This document shows positions 24,614 through 33,912 of a stretch of DNA of 64,000 bases, one piece after another. Every line of letters begins with the position of its first letter. The first letter of the stretch is position 1. The stretch spans positions 124,001 through 188,000 of the forward strand of contig NZ_JABBNC010000005.1 in NCBI RefSeq assembly GCF_012933445.1, in the 5' to 3' direction. The notes under the pieces are model-generated. The model was not told where the DNA came from. It saw nothing but the letters and a program-made list of their open reading frames with translations, and searched no databases. The DNA comes from Actinoplanes sp. TBRC 11911 (GTDB taxonomy: Bacteria; Actinomycetota; Actinomycetes; Mycobacteriales; Micromonosporaceae). Position numbers and translations under genes: made by a program.

Positions 24614-27537
24614 GGGTCAACGGTGCCGCCTTCGACGAGCCGCCGCGTGCCGGGCAGTGCCTCCGGACGTACCTGCGGGAACTCGGGTTCTTCGGGGTGA
24701 AGAAAGGGTGTGACACCGGGGACTGCGGCGCGTGCACGGTGCATGTGGACGGCGTACCGGTGCATTCGTGTGTGTATCCGGCGTTCCGGGCGCGCGACCG
24801 CGAGATCACCACGGTCGAGGGGCTGGCCGGACCGGACGGACTGCACCCGGCTCAGCAGGCGTTTCTCGACGCGCAGGGCTTTCAGTGCGGGTTCTGCACC
24901 GCCGGTCTGATCATGACGACGGCCGCGCTGACCAAGGAGCAGCGCGCCGACCTGCCGCGCAGTTTCAAAGGCAACCTCTGCCGCTGTACGGGGTACCGGT
25001 CGATCGCCGACGCGCTGGACGGCGTGGTCAACACCGTGACCGAACCGTCCCGGGCGGTGGGGGCCGACCTGGGCGCGCCGGCCGGACCGCAGGTGGTGAC
25101 CGGGACGGCGCGGTACACGTTCGATGTGGACGTGCCGGGCGTGCTGCACATGAAGGTGCTGCGGTCGCCGTTCGCGCATGCTCGGATCACCACGATCCGG
25201 ACGGAGGCGGCGCTCTCGGTGCCCGGGGTGGCGGCGGTGTTCACCCACGCGGACGTGCCGGACAAGCTGTTCTCGACCGCGATGCATGAGCTGGTCGACG
25301 AGGATCCGGCGGACACGAAGGTGCTCGACGACGTGGTCCGCTATCACGGTCAGCGGGTGGCGGCCGTCGTCGCGACCTCGGAGACGGCGGCGGAGGAGGG
25401 GTGCCGGGCGCTGGCCGTCGAGTATGAGGAGTTACCGGCCGTGTTCGACGCGGCCGATGCGCTGCGGGTGGACGCGCCGCTGGTTCATGCGGATAAATCG
25501 TCCAATGTGGTGGCTTCGCTGAAGGCGTCGATCGGGGACGTGGCGGGCGGGTTCGACTCGGCGGACGAGGTCTACGAGGAGACATTTCGGACGGCGCGCG
25601 TGCAGCACGCCAGCCTGGAGACGCACGGCGCGGTGGGCTGGATCGACGAGGACGAGCGTCTGGTCGTACGGTCGAGCACGCAGACGCCGTTCCTGGTGCG
25701 CCGCGAGCTGGCCGATTTGTACGACCTGCCGATGGACAAGGTGCGGGTGATCGCGGGGCGGGTCGGCGGCGGCTTCGGTGGCAAGCAGGAGATGCTGGTC
25801 GAGGACCTGGTGGCGCTGGCCGTGCTGCGGTTGCGCCGGCCGGTGCGGCTCGAATACACGCGGGCCGAACAGTTCACGTCGGCCACCACCCGGCATCCGT
25901 TCACCGTGACGATGAAGGCGGGGGCGCGCTCGGACGGTGTCTTGACCGCGATGCAGTTGCGCGTCGTGTCGGACACCGGGGCGTACGGGAATCACGGCCC
26001 CTCGGTGATGTACCACGGCTGCCACGAGTCCCTCGCCGTGTATCGGTGCCCCAACAAACGCACCGAGGGGTACTCGGTCTACACGAATACCGTGCCTGCG
26101 GGCGCGTTTCGTGGGTACGGGCTGGGGCAGGTGATCTTCGCGGTCGAGTCGGTGCTGGACGAGCTGGCGCGGCGTCTCGGCATCGACCCGGTTGACCTGC
26201 GCGAACGCAACATCGTCCGGGCTGGCGAGGAGCTGGTCGCGCCGGGCGATCACGCGACCGACTTGACGATTGCGAGCTACGGGCTCGATCAGTGCCTCGA
26301 CCAAATCCGGAAATTTGATGATTTTTCGGGTGGAGAGGGGGGCGGGCTCGCGGCTGGTGGTGGGCGCGAGGTGAAGGGCGAGCGCGAGGCAGGGAACGGG
26401 CGCGAGGCAGAGGGCGGCCGCGCGGCAGGGAACGGGCGCGAAGCAGACGGCGAGCGCGCGGCAGGGAACGGGCGCGAAGCAGACGGCGAGCGCGCGGCAG
26501 GGAACGGGCCCGCGGACGAGATGGGGGTGGCTGCGCCGGAGGGGTGGCTGGTGGGTGAGGGCATGGCGGTGTCGATGATCGCGGCCGGGCCGCCCGGTGG
26601 GCACTTCGCTGACGCGAGCGCGACGCTGCTGGCCGACGGGCGGTTTGAGGTCGCGGTCGGGACGGCCGAGTTTGGCAACGGCAGCACCACCGTGCACACG
26701 CAGATCGCGGCGGACGCGCTGCACACCACTGTGGACCGGATCGTGCTCCGGCAGTCGGACACCGACCTGGTGCGGCACGACACCGGCGCGTTCGGGTCGA
26801 CCGGCGTCGTCGTGGCCGGCAAGGCCGTGCTGCACGCCGCGACGAACCTCCGCGCGGCCATCGTCGAGCTCGCCGGCGGCCGTGTCATCGATGAGCAGGC
26901 GCTCAAGGAGATCGCCGCGCGCGCGGACGGGCCGGTGCGCGCCGACGGGCACTGGGGTGGCAGCCCGCGGTCGGTGGCGTTCAACTGTCACCGGTTCCGG
27001 GTCGCGGTCGACCCGCAGACCGGCGAGCTGCGGATCCTGCGCAGCCTGCACAGCGCCGACGCGGGCACGGTGATGAACCCGCTGCAGTGCCGCGGACAGA
27101 TCGAAGGGGGTGTCGCGCAGGCGCTCGGCGCGACGCTGGCCGAGCATGTCGACATCGATGCGGAGGGCCGGGTCACCACGACCGGCTTCCGCCAGTACCA
27201 CCTTCCCACATTCGCCGATGTGCCCCGCACCGAGGTCCGCTTCGCCGCTGTCGACGACCCGATCGGGCCGCTGGGCGCCAAGTCGATGAGCGAGAGCCCG
27301 TTCAACCCGGTCGCCCCGGCCCTGGCCAACGCGCTGCGCGACGCGACCGGGGTGCGCTTCACCGAGCTGCCGCTGACCCGCGACCGGATCTGGAAGGGCT
27401 TGCGAGCCGGTGCCGCGCAGTCGGCTACTGCGGCGCCGGCGGCCATTGCCCAGCCGGCCAGCGACCCGCCGGCCACCGACCCGCCGGCTACTGACCCGCC
27501 GGCTACTGACCGGCCAGGGCCGGAAGCGTCATCGTGA
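24610..27537 (+). CDS. Molybdenum hydroxylase: fused [2Fe-2S] and molybdopterin subunits with repeat insert
   Basis: 975 aa. Residues 1-140 are the iron-sulfur subunit: plant-type cluster GCDTGDCGACTVHV plus VHSC, and second cluster QCGFCTAG and LCRCTGY. From about 155 the molybdopterin subunit starts (GTARYTFDVDVPGVLHMKVL), with GGGFGGKQEM, PAGAFRGYGLGQ and the active-site Glu in GAKSMSESPFNP. The fusion of small and large subunits is known in actinobacteria. Odd features are a Gly/Arg/Glu-rich insert at about residues 575-637 made largely of 36-bp DNA repeats, and an Asp-Pro-Pro-Ala-Thr repeat tail overlapping the convergent kinase gene by 35 bases. Whether the insert is tolerated or cut out cannot be seen. 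Confidence 0.93.
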   Translation: MRVNGAAFDEPPRAGQCLRTYLRELGFFGVKKGCDTGDCGACTVHVDGVPVHSCVYPAFRARDREITTVEGLAGPDGLHPAQQAFLDAQGFQCGFCTAGLIMTTAALTKEQRADLPRSFKGNLCRCTGYRSIADALDGVVNTVTEPSRAVGADLGAPAGPQVVTGTARYTFDVDVPGVLHMKVLRSPFAHARITTIRTEAALSVPGVAAVFTHADVPDKLFSTAMHELVDEDPADTKVLDDVVRYHGQRVAAVVATSETAAEEGCRALAVEYEELPAVFDAADALRVDAPLVHADKSSNVVASLKASIGDVAGGFDSADEVYEETFRTARVQHASLETHGAVGWIDEDERLVVRSSTQTPFLVRRELADLYDLPMDKVRVIAGRVGGGFGGKQEMLVEDLVALAVLRLRRPVRLEYTRAEQFTSATTRHPFTVTMKAGARSDGVLTAMQLRVVSDTGAYGNHGPSVMYHGCHESLAVYRCPNKRTEGYSVYTNTVPAGAFRGYGLGQVIFAVESVLDELARRLGIDPVDLRERNIVRAGEELVAPGDHATDLTIASYGLDQCLDQIRKFDDFSGGEGGGLAAGGGREVKGEREAGNGREAEGGRAAGNGREADGERAAGNGREADGERAAGNGPADEMGVAAPEGWLVGEGMAVSMIAAGPPGGHFADASATLLADGRFEVAVGTAEFGNGSTTVHTQIAADALHTTVDRIVLRQSDTDLVRHDTGAFGSTGVVVAGKAVLHAATNLRAAIVELAGGRVIDEQALKEIAARADGPVRADGHWGGSPRSVAFNCHRFRVAVDPQTGELRILRSLHSADAGTVMNPLQCRGQIEGGVAQALGATLAEHVDIDAEGRVTTTGFRQYHLPTFADVPRTEVRFAAVDDPIGPLGAKSMSESPFNPVAPALANALRDATGVRFTELPLTRDRIWKGLRAGAAQSATAAPAAIAQPASDPPATDPPATDPPATDRPGPEASS
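26389..26508. repeat. 36-bp tandem repeats inside the molybdenum hydroxylase gene
   Basis: Units at 26389-26424, 26425-26460, 26461-26496 and a 12-base partial copy; the second and third are identical. Each encodes 12 residues of the form AGNGREADGERA. More degenerate copies extend upstream to about 26345. The frame is kept. Confidence 0.92.
27454..27513. repeat. 15-bp tandem repeats shared by two convergent gene ends
   Basis: Four units of the type CCGGCTACTGACCCG. On the plus strand they encode the PATDP tail of the hydroxylase; the last unit also holds the TAG stop (27505-27503) of the minus-strand histidine kinase. The array extends outward from that stop codon. Confidence 0.9.
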
Positions 27538-29389
27538 ACGTGCTCCCCCGCCCCAGCTCAGAGCGCGCCGCCACCGTCCCCCCGTGCCCGGTGACGATGT
27601 CCCGGACGATCGCCAGGCCCAGGCCCGGGCCCTGCACGGCCTGGTCCATCGCGTTCGCCGCGCGGTGGAACGGCGTGAACAGCCCGGGCACGTCCGCCTC
27701 GGGAATCCCGATGCCGGTGTCGGTGATCGCCACGGTCACGTGCCGGTCGGTCGCGGTCAGCCGGCATTCGAGGCGACCGCCGGACGGGGTGAACTTGATC
27801 GCGTTCTCCATCAGGTAACGGATCGCCCGCTTGAGCTGCGGGCCGTCGCCACGCACCCAGGCCGGCTCGCAGTCCAGGTGGCTGCGCAGATCCTTGGCGC
27901 GCGCCGCCGCGTCGAGGTCGTGGTGCAGCCCACTGGCCAGCTCGGCCAGGTCGACCGGGAGCGCCTCGGCGTCGCGTACCGCCGAGCGGTCCAGCAGCAG
28001 CAGGTCGCCGACCGTGGCCTGGAGCCGGTGGGCGTTGCGCAGCACCACGGCCAGGCTGCGGCGGTGCGCGTCCGGCACGTCGTCCTCGTCGAGTACCATC
28101 TCGGTGTAGCCGAGAATGCTGGTCAGCGGGGTCCGCAGCTCGTGCGTCACGGTGGAGACGAACACGTCCTTCTGCTGGTCGAGTACCCGCAGGTCACCGA
28201 TGAGGCGGTCCTGCTGGCGGCGCAGCCGCTCCTGCCGGACCGCGTGGTCGATCTCGCCGGCCAGCGCGACCAGCAGCCGCTGCTCCTCCTCGGTCCATTC
28301 CGGACGGTCGCGGCGCACCAGGCAGATCAGGCCCGCGTCGCCCAGCGACACCGCGACCGCGTCCGATTCCGGCAGCGTGAAGGCGGCACCGGGCCGGGCC
28401 GCGCCGATCTCGCGGACCGTGCCGCCGGCCAGCCACAGCGCGGTGGCCGGCCAGGAGATCGCGGCCTCGGCGTCCGCGTCGGCGACGATCCGCACGTGCG
28501 CGGTCTCGGCGCCGAACGCGAGTCCGGCCAGCTCGGCGATCTTCGCACCGGTCACGGCGAGTTCCCGCTCGGCCTTCAGTTCGGCGGCGACGGCCTGGAC
28601 CAGTTCGCTGCCGGCCGCCCGGGCCTGTTCCGCGGCGATCAGGTGTTCGGTGCGTTCGGCCAGGTCGTTGACGCTGTCCGCGACCGCGCGCATCTCGGCC
28701 GGGCCGGACGGCGCCACCCGCGCGGACAGGTCGCCGCCGCTGAGCCGGCGCAGGGTGCCCCGGATGTGCTCGAGCGGTGCCATCACATGCTTCTCGTGCA
28801 GCATCGCGGTGACCAGGCCGGTGACCAGGATCAGCCCGGCCAGCACCGCGAAGACCAGGTCGGCCACGCGGGCGTCACGGGTCGCGCGCGCGTCCGCGAG
28901 CCGCTGCTGCGCCTCGATCGCCGCGCTCACGGCGGCGTTGGCCGTGCGGATCTCGTCGAACATCTCGCGGCCGCGCGCCACCCGCGCGGCGTTGGTGTCC
29001 GGCTTGCCGCTACTCACGATCGGGATCGCGTACGAGTAGAGCCAGTCCGCGGTCTTCGAACGTTCGACCGACAGCAGCCGGCGGACCTCGTCGTCGGTCG
29101 CGTCGGTCCAGAGCTGCTCGAACGCCGCGTACGCGCCGGCCCGCCCACCGGCGTACGGGGCAAGGAAGCTCTTGTCGCCGGTGAGCTGGAAGCCGCGCAC
29201 AGCGGTCTCCGCGTCGGTCATGTTCTGCAGCGCGTCGCGGTTGAGCTCGCGGACGCGGGCGATGTCGCGGGCCGTGGTGACGTGGCTGGCGCGCAGGCGG
29301 TCGCCGGTGACGAGTTGCACGATCACGAGCGTGACGAAGAGCGTGAGCAGCACGGCGAAGCCGCCCGTCACGCGTTGGCGGACCTTCAT
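27503..29389 (-). CDS. Membrane sensor histidine kinase with CHASE3 and HAMP domains
   Basis: 628 aa from ATG 29389, which overlaps the upstream kinase stop (ATGA). MKVRQRVTGGFAVLLTLFVT begins a first membrane segment, followed by an extracytoplasmic CHASE3-like helical domain (about 35-180, MTDAETAVRGFQLTGDKSFL), a second segment (about 180-205), HAMP (SGGDLSARVAPSG) and a GAF-like region. The catalytic core has the phosphoacceptor FVSTVTHELRTPLTS (His near 416), N-box NAIKFTPSGG, DTGIGIPEAD and GPGLGLAIV. No response regulator is adjacent. It ends in the 15-bp repeat array shared with the hydroxylase gene. The signal is unknown. Confidence 0.92.
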   Translation of the reverse strand: MKVRQRVTGGFAVLLTLFVTLVIVQLVTGDRLRASHVTTARDIARVRELNRDALQNMTDAETAVRGFQLTGDKSFLAPYAGGRAGAYAAFEQLWTDATDDEVRRLLSVERSKTADWLYSYAIPIVSSGKPDTNAARVARGREMFDEIRTANAAVSAAIEAQQRLADARATRDARVADLVFAVLAGLILVTGLVTAMLHEKHVMAPLEHIRGTLRRLSGGDLSARVAPSGPAEMRAVADSVNDLAERTEHLIAAEQARAAGSELVQAVAAELKAERELAVTGAKIAELAGLAFGAETAHVRIVADADAEAAISWPATALWLAGGTVREIGAARPGAAFTLPESDAVAVSLGDAGLICLVRRDRPEWTEEEQRLLVALAGEIDHAVRQERLRRQQDRLIGDLRVLDQQKDVFVSTVTHELRTPLTSILGYTEMVLDEDDVPDAHRRSLAVVLRNAHRLQATVGDLLLLDRSAVRDAEALPVDLAELASGLHHDLDAAARAKDLRSHLDCEPAWVRGDGPQLKRAIRYLMENAIKFTPSGGRLECRLTATDRHVTVAITDTGIGIPEADVPGLFTPFHRAANAMDQAVQGPGLGLAIVRDIVTGHGGTVAARSELGRGSTFTMTLPALAGQ

Positions 29390-30666
29390 CGCGGCACCGC
29401 CAGGTCCGCCGCCGCGACGGTGGCGGGCAGCGTGAAGATCATGGTGGTGCCGCCGCCCGGGGTCTCCAGGACGCCGATCCGGCCGCCGTGCCGGTCCACG
29501 ATCCGCTGGCAGGTCGACAATCCCACCCCATGGCCCGTACGCGCGGACGGGTCCACCTGGGTGAACATGTCGAAGACGCGCCGGCGTTGGGCGGCCGGGA
29601 TGCCCACACCGTTGTCGGCGATCGTGATCCGCCATTCGCCGGCGCCTCGTTCGGCGCCGATCTCGATGCGACCGGCCCGGTCCGCGCGACGGTATTTGAG
29701 CGCGTTGCCGATCAGATTCTGCAGGAGCTGGCGGATCAGGATCGGGTCGGCGTCGAGCACCGGCAGATCGGGCGCGACCACGATGGTCGCGTCGTCGAGC
29801 TGACCGCGCAGGTCGGTGATCGCCTGCTCGACCAGCTCACCGAGGGCGGCCGGCTCACGGCGGCACGGCGCGTTACCGGCCTGGGCGTAGGAGAGCAGCG
29901 AGCTGATCAGGCGTTGCATGCGGTCCACCGCGCGGGTCGACGCGGCGATACACGCGGTGGCCCGCGGGTCGTGCTCGCCGACGTCGTCGCCGAGGACCTC
30001 GAGGTAGCCCTTGACCACGGTGAGCGGGGCGGCCAGGTCGTGGCTGACCACGACGGCGAACTGTTCCAGCTCGGAGTTGGAGCGGCGGAGCTCGGCGATC
30101 GTGGCGGCCCGGTCCGCGTGCGCGCGGCGCAGTTCCTCGTGCTTCTCGCGCAGCTCGGTGACCAGTTCGGCGTTGAAGCGGGCCTGCCGGCGGCGCTCGA
30201 GCAGGCCCATCACCACGGCGGCCAGGTCGTTCAGCCGGGCGACCTGGTCCTCGGTGAGCTCGCGGGGCTCGTCGTGGAACACACACAGCGAGCCGAGGGC
30301 GTACCCGTCCCGGGTGACCAGCGGTGCCGCGGCGTAGAAGGTGACCGTGCCGCTGGTGACCGGCGGCTTGACGGCGTACGCGGGGTCGAGGCGCGCGTCG
30401 TGGCGATGCACGAACTCGCCGAGGCGTACGGCACACAGAGATTCCGTACGCCGGACGACGGCGGCCTCGAAGCCGGTGGCGACGAGCGGGCGCTGCACAT
30501 GCTCGTCGATGATGTGGACGGCGGCGGCGGGGACGCCGGCCACCATCGCGGCCAGGCGGACCACGGGCCGGAGGTCGCCGTCGAGATCATCGCCGGGTTC
30601 CGCCTTGTCGAGAAGGCGGTACTGGTGCAGCGCGGCCAGGCGCTGCTGCTCGTAGGCGGTGGTCAC
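29386..30666 (-). CDS. Cytoplasmic GAF-domain sensor histidine kinase
   Basis: 426 aa from GTG 30666. A GAF domain covers about residues 20-165 (VPAAAVHIIDEHVQRPLVA, YALGSLCVFHDEPRELTEDQ), a form common in phytochrome-like and redox-sensing kinases. A coiled linker leads to HisKA with VVSHDLAAPLTVVKGYL (His near 208) and HATPase motifs NLIGNALKYR, DNGVGIPAAQR and GHGVGLSTC. There is no transmembrane segment. It lies 38 bases after the penicillin-binding protein gene and overlaps the CHASE3 kinase, so the three are probably one transcript, with two kinases and no receiver domain. Confidence 0.92.
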   Translation of the reverse strand: MTTAYEQQRLAALHQYRLLDKAEPGDDLDGDLRPVVRLAAMVAGVPAAAVHIIDEHVQRPLVATGFEAAVVRRTESLCAVRLGEFVHRHDARLDPAYAVKPPVTSGTVTFYAAAPLVTRDGYALGSLCVFHDEPRELTEDQVARLNDLAAVVMGLLERRRQARFNAELVTELREKHEELRRAHADRAATIAELRRSNSELEQFAVVVSHDLAAPLTVVKGYLEVLGDDVGEHDPRATACIAASTRAVDRMQRLISSLLSYAQAGNAPCRREPAALGELVEQAITDLRGQLDDATIVVAPDLPVLDADPILIRQLLQNLIGNALKYRRADRAGRIEIGAERGAGEWRITIADNGVGIPAAQRRRVFDMFTQVDPSARTGHGVGLSTCQRIVDRHGGRIGVLETPGGGTTMIFTLPATVAAADLAVPR

Positions 30667-30704
30667 GGGCCTGCATTTCGGCTTCCGCCAGGGCCACTTG
30701 AGCT

Positions 30705-32801
30705 TTAGTTCCCAAACGCCAGGGCGGCGCTGGGCGGCTGGAAGTCCGGGTACGGGGTGTTGCCCACCGCCGTGCGCAACGTGTGGGCCACCGCGACCAC
30801 CACCTTGCCCTCGACCGCGCTACCCACGTGGTCGGTGGGGTTGGCGGGGTCGACGGCGGTACCGGCCGCCGCCATGGTCGGGGTGAAGCCGACGAAGCTC
30901 TCGGTCGAGTTGTCCTCGCTGCTGCCGGTCTTGCCGGCCACCGGGTGACCGGCGAAGATCTGACCGGCCTGCTCCGCGGTGCCGCCGTCGCACGTGTTCT
31001 CGGCGCTCTGCTGACCCACCGGGCACCGGGCCGCGTCCGCCGCGGCGTGCGCGACGTCGGGCTGGAGCACCTGCTTGCACTGGGCCGGCACGGAGACCGG
31101 GTTCCCGTTCGCATCGGTGATCGACTGGATCGGCGTCGGAGCGCAGTACGTGCCGCCGGACGCCACCGTGGCGTACGCGGAAGCCAGCTCGAGCGGCGTG
31201 GTGTCGGTGACGCCGAGGGTGAAGGAGCCGAAGTTCTTGGCGTTGCTGGTGATCTGCTTGTGGTCGCTGGGGGCGGCGAAGCTCACGCCCAGCTTCTGCG
31301 CCACGGCGATGGCGGCCGGCACGCCGACCTGCTCCTCCAGGTGCACGAAGTACGTGTTCACGGACCGGCCGTACGCGTCCCACATGGTGCGTTCGCCGTC
31401 CATGAAGCTCGGCGTGGCGTTGCGCGGACAGTATTGGCCACCGCAGTTCTGCGGTCCGTTGTCCGGGAATCGGGTGACCAGTTGTGCGGGCGCGTCGAAC
31501 GTCGAGTCCAGGGGCATGCCGTCCTGCAGTGCCGCGATCATCGTGAACAGCTTGTACGTCGAGCCCGTCGGATACCCGTACGCGCCCGGACCGCCGCTGA
31601 CCAGAGGATTCTCGGTGTCCTCGATCGAGTTGCCGCCGGCGAAGTGCCGGTTGACGGCCAGGGCCAGCACCTTGCCGGTGCCGGGCTGGACCACCGCGAT
31701 CGGCAGGGTCTTCTTGCTGGTCAGCGAGTAGACCGAGCGGGACTGCGCGGCGGCTTCCTTCTGCACGTCCGGGCTGAGCGAGGTGATCACGGTGTAGCCA
31801 CCGGTGTCCAGTGCCTGCTGGCGGTCCTGCGCGGTGGCACCGAACTGCGGCTGCTGCATCCACCAGCGCTGCAGGTAGTCGCAGAAGAAGCCCCAGCCCG
31901 CCGACGGGTCGGCGGAGTCGACACAACCGTTGGGCTGGGTCTGACCGTCGAAGGTGAGCTTCTCGGCGGCCGCCTGGTCATGCTGCTGCTGGGTGATCAT
32001 CTTGGCCTTGAGCATCGCGTCCAGCACGTAGATCTGGCGGACCCGGGCCTTCGCCTTGTCGCCGCTGATCGGATTGTCGCCGTCCGGGTTCTGGATGATG
32101 CCCGCGATCAGGGCGGCCTGAGCCAGATCGAGATTGGCCGGCGTGGTGCCGAAGATGCGCCTGGCGGCGGCCTCCACCCCGTACGCGCCGTCACCGAAGT
32201 ACACGATGTTGGCGTAGTTCTGCAGGATCTGCTGCTTGCTGAGGCGCTGCTCGAGCTCGATCGCGTACTCCACCTCGTGCAGCTTGCGCGCCGCGGTGTC
32301 GGCGGTGGCGTCGGCGCGCTCGGCCGGCGTCAGGTTCGGGTCTTCCTTGAGGTCGTTGCGCACCAGCTGCATGGTCAGGGTCGAGGCGCCCTGCGCGGGG
32401 TCGCCCGACTTGGCGTCGGTGACCAGCGCCCGGGCCGCACCCTTGAGATCGACCCCGCCGTGCTGGTAGAACCGCACGTCCTCGGCCGCGACCAGCGCGT
32501 TCTGCATCGCCGGCGCGATGTCGGCCAGGGTGACGTCGTGCCGGTCCTCGTCGAAGAACGTGGTGATCAGCGTCTTGCCGTCGCTCGCGTAGATCCGGGT
32601 AACCTGCTGGGCCGGCTGGCTGAGCAGCTGGCCGGGCAGTTGCGCCTGCTGCTTGGTGGTCCAGTGGGCGCCGGAGGTGAGCACCGCGCCGACCGGGATG
32701 GCCGCGACTCCCACCAGGACACCGACCAGCACCAGCACCCCACTGAGCCGGCCGAGGGCGCCGCGCCGTCGTGGTTTCTCGGTCGGAGTCCCGTAGATCA
32801 T
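30705..32801 (-). CDS. Class A penicillin-binding protein (glycosyltransferase-transpeptidase)
   Basis: 698 aa from ATG 32801, chosen because AGGAAAGGA sits 8 bases upstream; an ATG 48 bases earlier lacks one. A basic cytoplasmic tail and one membrane segment (about 18-45) anchor the protein. The GT51 domain has AAEDVRFYQHGGVDLKGAARA with the catalytic Glu, and ASTLTMQLVRN. The transpeptidase has SxxK as GSTYKLF (Ser near 413), SxN as SVNTYF and KTG as AGKTGSS. It polymerises and cross-links peptidoglycan. No PASTA domain is present. The kinase genes downstream on the same strand suggest a link with cell-wall sensing. Confidence 0.95.
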   Translation of the reverse strand: MIYGTPTEKPRRRGALGRLSGVLVLVGVLVGVAAIPVGAVLTSGAHWTTKQQAQLPGQLLSQPAQQVTRIYASDGKTLITTFFDEDRHDVTLADIAPAMQNALVAAEDVRFYQHGGVDLKGAARALVTDAKSGDPAQGASTLTMQLVRNDLKEDPNLTPAERADATADTAARKLHEVEYAIELEQRLSKQQILQNYANIVYFGDGAYGVEAAARRIFGTTPANLDLAQAALIAGIIQNPDGDNPISGDKAKARVRQIYVLDAMLKAKMITQQQHDQAAAEKLTFDGQTQPNGCVDSADPSAGWGFFCDYLQRWWMQQPQFGATAQDRQQALDTGGYTVITSLSPDVQKEAAAQSRSVYSLTSKKTLPIAVVQPGTGKVLALAVNRHFAGGNSIEDTENPLVSGGPGAYGYPTGSTYKLFTMIAALQDGMPLDSTFDAPAQLVTRFPDNGPQNCGGQYCPRNATPSFMDGERTMWDAYGRSVNTYFVHLEEQVGVPAAIAVAQKLGVSFAAPSDHKQITSNAKNFGSFTLGVTDTTPLELASAYATVASGGTYCAPTPIQSITDANGNPVSVPAQCKQVLQPDVAHAAADAARCPVGQQSAENTCDGGTAEQAGQIFAGHPVAGKTGSSEDNSTESFVGFTPTMAAAGTAVDPANPTDHVGSAVEGKVVVAVAHTLRTAVGNTPYPDFQPPSAALAFGN

Positions 32802-33203
32802 CCGCGGTCCTTTCCTGTCGTTCGCTGACCGTCCTTCAGTCGTTAACACCGATTTCTGGGAGATTCCTGAGATCTGTTACCGATCCGTAACTTTGTTCGC
32901 GAGTTATACGTGTGGTCACCGCCACACCGAGTCTCGATAGTGAAGTGTCCTAATTCGCCCGTCGTCGATGCCCCGGTCGTCACGCGGCGTTATCTAGATC
33001 ACGTGAGCTGGGTTACTGACTGGTAGCCAAGCCTCTTGTAACCGGTGATCGGCAGCGGCAACATTTCCCGCACATTAACGACGGCATCGACGGACCCCAC
33101 TGCTGACTTCGCGTTCGACAGGGTCGCCCGTCGATGCAAGCCCGATGGCGGTGTGGCCTGCGAGCCGTCTTCCACCCCACAGTTCCACCACAGAGGAGGA
33201 TCC
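32802..33203. other. Divergent promoter region between the PBP and DUF6230 genes
   Basis: About 400 bases without a gene. It holds a dyad GTGTGG (32910-32915)/CCACAC (32922-32927) and a GGTTAC/GTAACC hairpin at about 33012-33044. A ribosome binding site GAGGAGGA (33193-33200) belongs to the DUF6230 gene. The length leaves room for long leaders in both directions; I cannot assign an RNA family. Confidence 0.4.
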
Positions 33204-33845
33204 GTGAAGGATGCGCAAGACGCTCCGGCGTACGGGCGCACCAATTGGCGCCGGTTCGCCATAGCGGCGGTCATTCCGACCGCCGCCGTCGTCGGTGTCA
33301 TGGTCGGGGTCGCGCAGGGCGCCATTCCGACGAACATCGTCATCTCCGGCACCACGTTCAAGCTCAGCGCCGACAGGCTGGAGGGCAACGGCTTCACGCA
33401 ATACAGCGGACAGGTGGCCACGGCGTCGAACGCTGACATCCCGGCCCACGGCGATGTCCCCGCTCAGAAGATTCTGGCCATCTCCGGAATCCACGACGCC
33501 AAGATCTACAACCTTTGCCAGACCGTCGCGGTCGGCCCCATCGTCCTGCGCATCGAGGCCGGCAAGGATCCGGACGACCCGGCAACCGCCGAAGACCTGC
33601 TCATCGGTATGCGGGACCTGGGCGGTGACGCGACATTCGATCACATCGACATCGGCAGCGACGCGGCGTCGCTCAAGAAGGACGGCGCCGGATCGCACGG
33701 GACTTCCGGCGGCTTCGGCCAGGAAGCCGATGGCGTGACTATCGACAATCTCCAGCAGGTCGCGTACTCGACGTCCGCGAGCAGTTTCCGGCTGCCCGGC
33801 ATGAGCCTGAAGCTGCACATCGGCGACGGCGAAGAGTGTTTCTGA
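33204..33845 (+). CDS. DUF6230-family membrane-anchored protein
   Basis: 213 aa from GTG 33204 behind GAGGAGGA. A cytoplasmic start (GRTNWRRF) precedes one membrane segment (FAIAAVIPTAAVVGVMVGV) and a beta-rich outer domain with FKLSADRLEGNGFTQYSG and a late SFRLPGMSLKLHIGDGEECF. Two Cys (NLCQTV and GEEC) could form a disulfide. Members are sometimes labelled cholesterol esterase, but no hydrolase motif is visible. In actinomycetes the family is encoded directly before a DUF6114 membrane protein, as here, so the two probably work together at the cell surface. Function unknown. Confidence 0.85.
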   Translation: MKDAQDAPAYGRTNWRRFAIAAVIPTAAVVGVMVGVAQGAIPTNIVISGTTFKLSADRLEGNGFTQYSGQVATASNADIPAHGDVPAQKILAISGIHDAKIYNLCQTVAVGPIVLRIEAGKDPDDPATAEDLLIGMRDLGGDATFDHIDIGSDAASLKKDGAGSHGTSGGFGQEADGVTIDNLQQVAYSTSASSFRLPGMSLKLHIGDGEECF

Positions 33846-33854
33846 CCTGATCGG

Positions 33855-33892
33855 CGAGGCTCGCGGGGAAAACTCTCGCGAGCCTCGTTCGT
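33855..33892 (+). terminator. Hairpin between the DUF6230 and DUF6114 genes
   Basis: CGAGGCTCGCG (33855-33865) pairs perfectly with 33877-33887, followed by a T-rich TTCGTGCTTTCTT. It lies within the 67-base gap of the pair, so it may lower expression of the second gene relative to the first. Confidence 0.75.
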
Positions 33893-33912
33893 GCTTTCTT
33901 ATTGGAGGGTTT

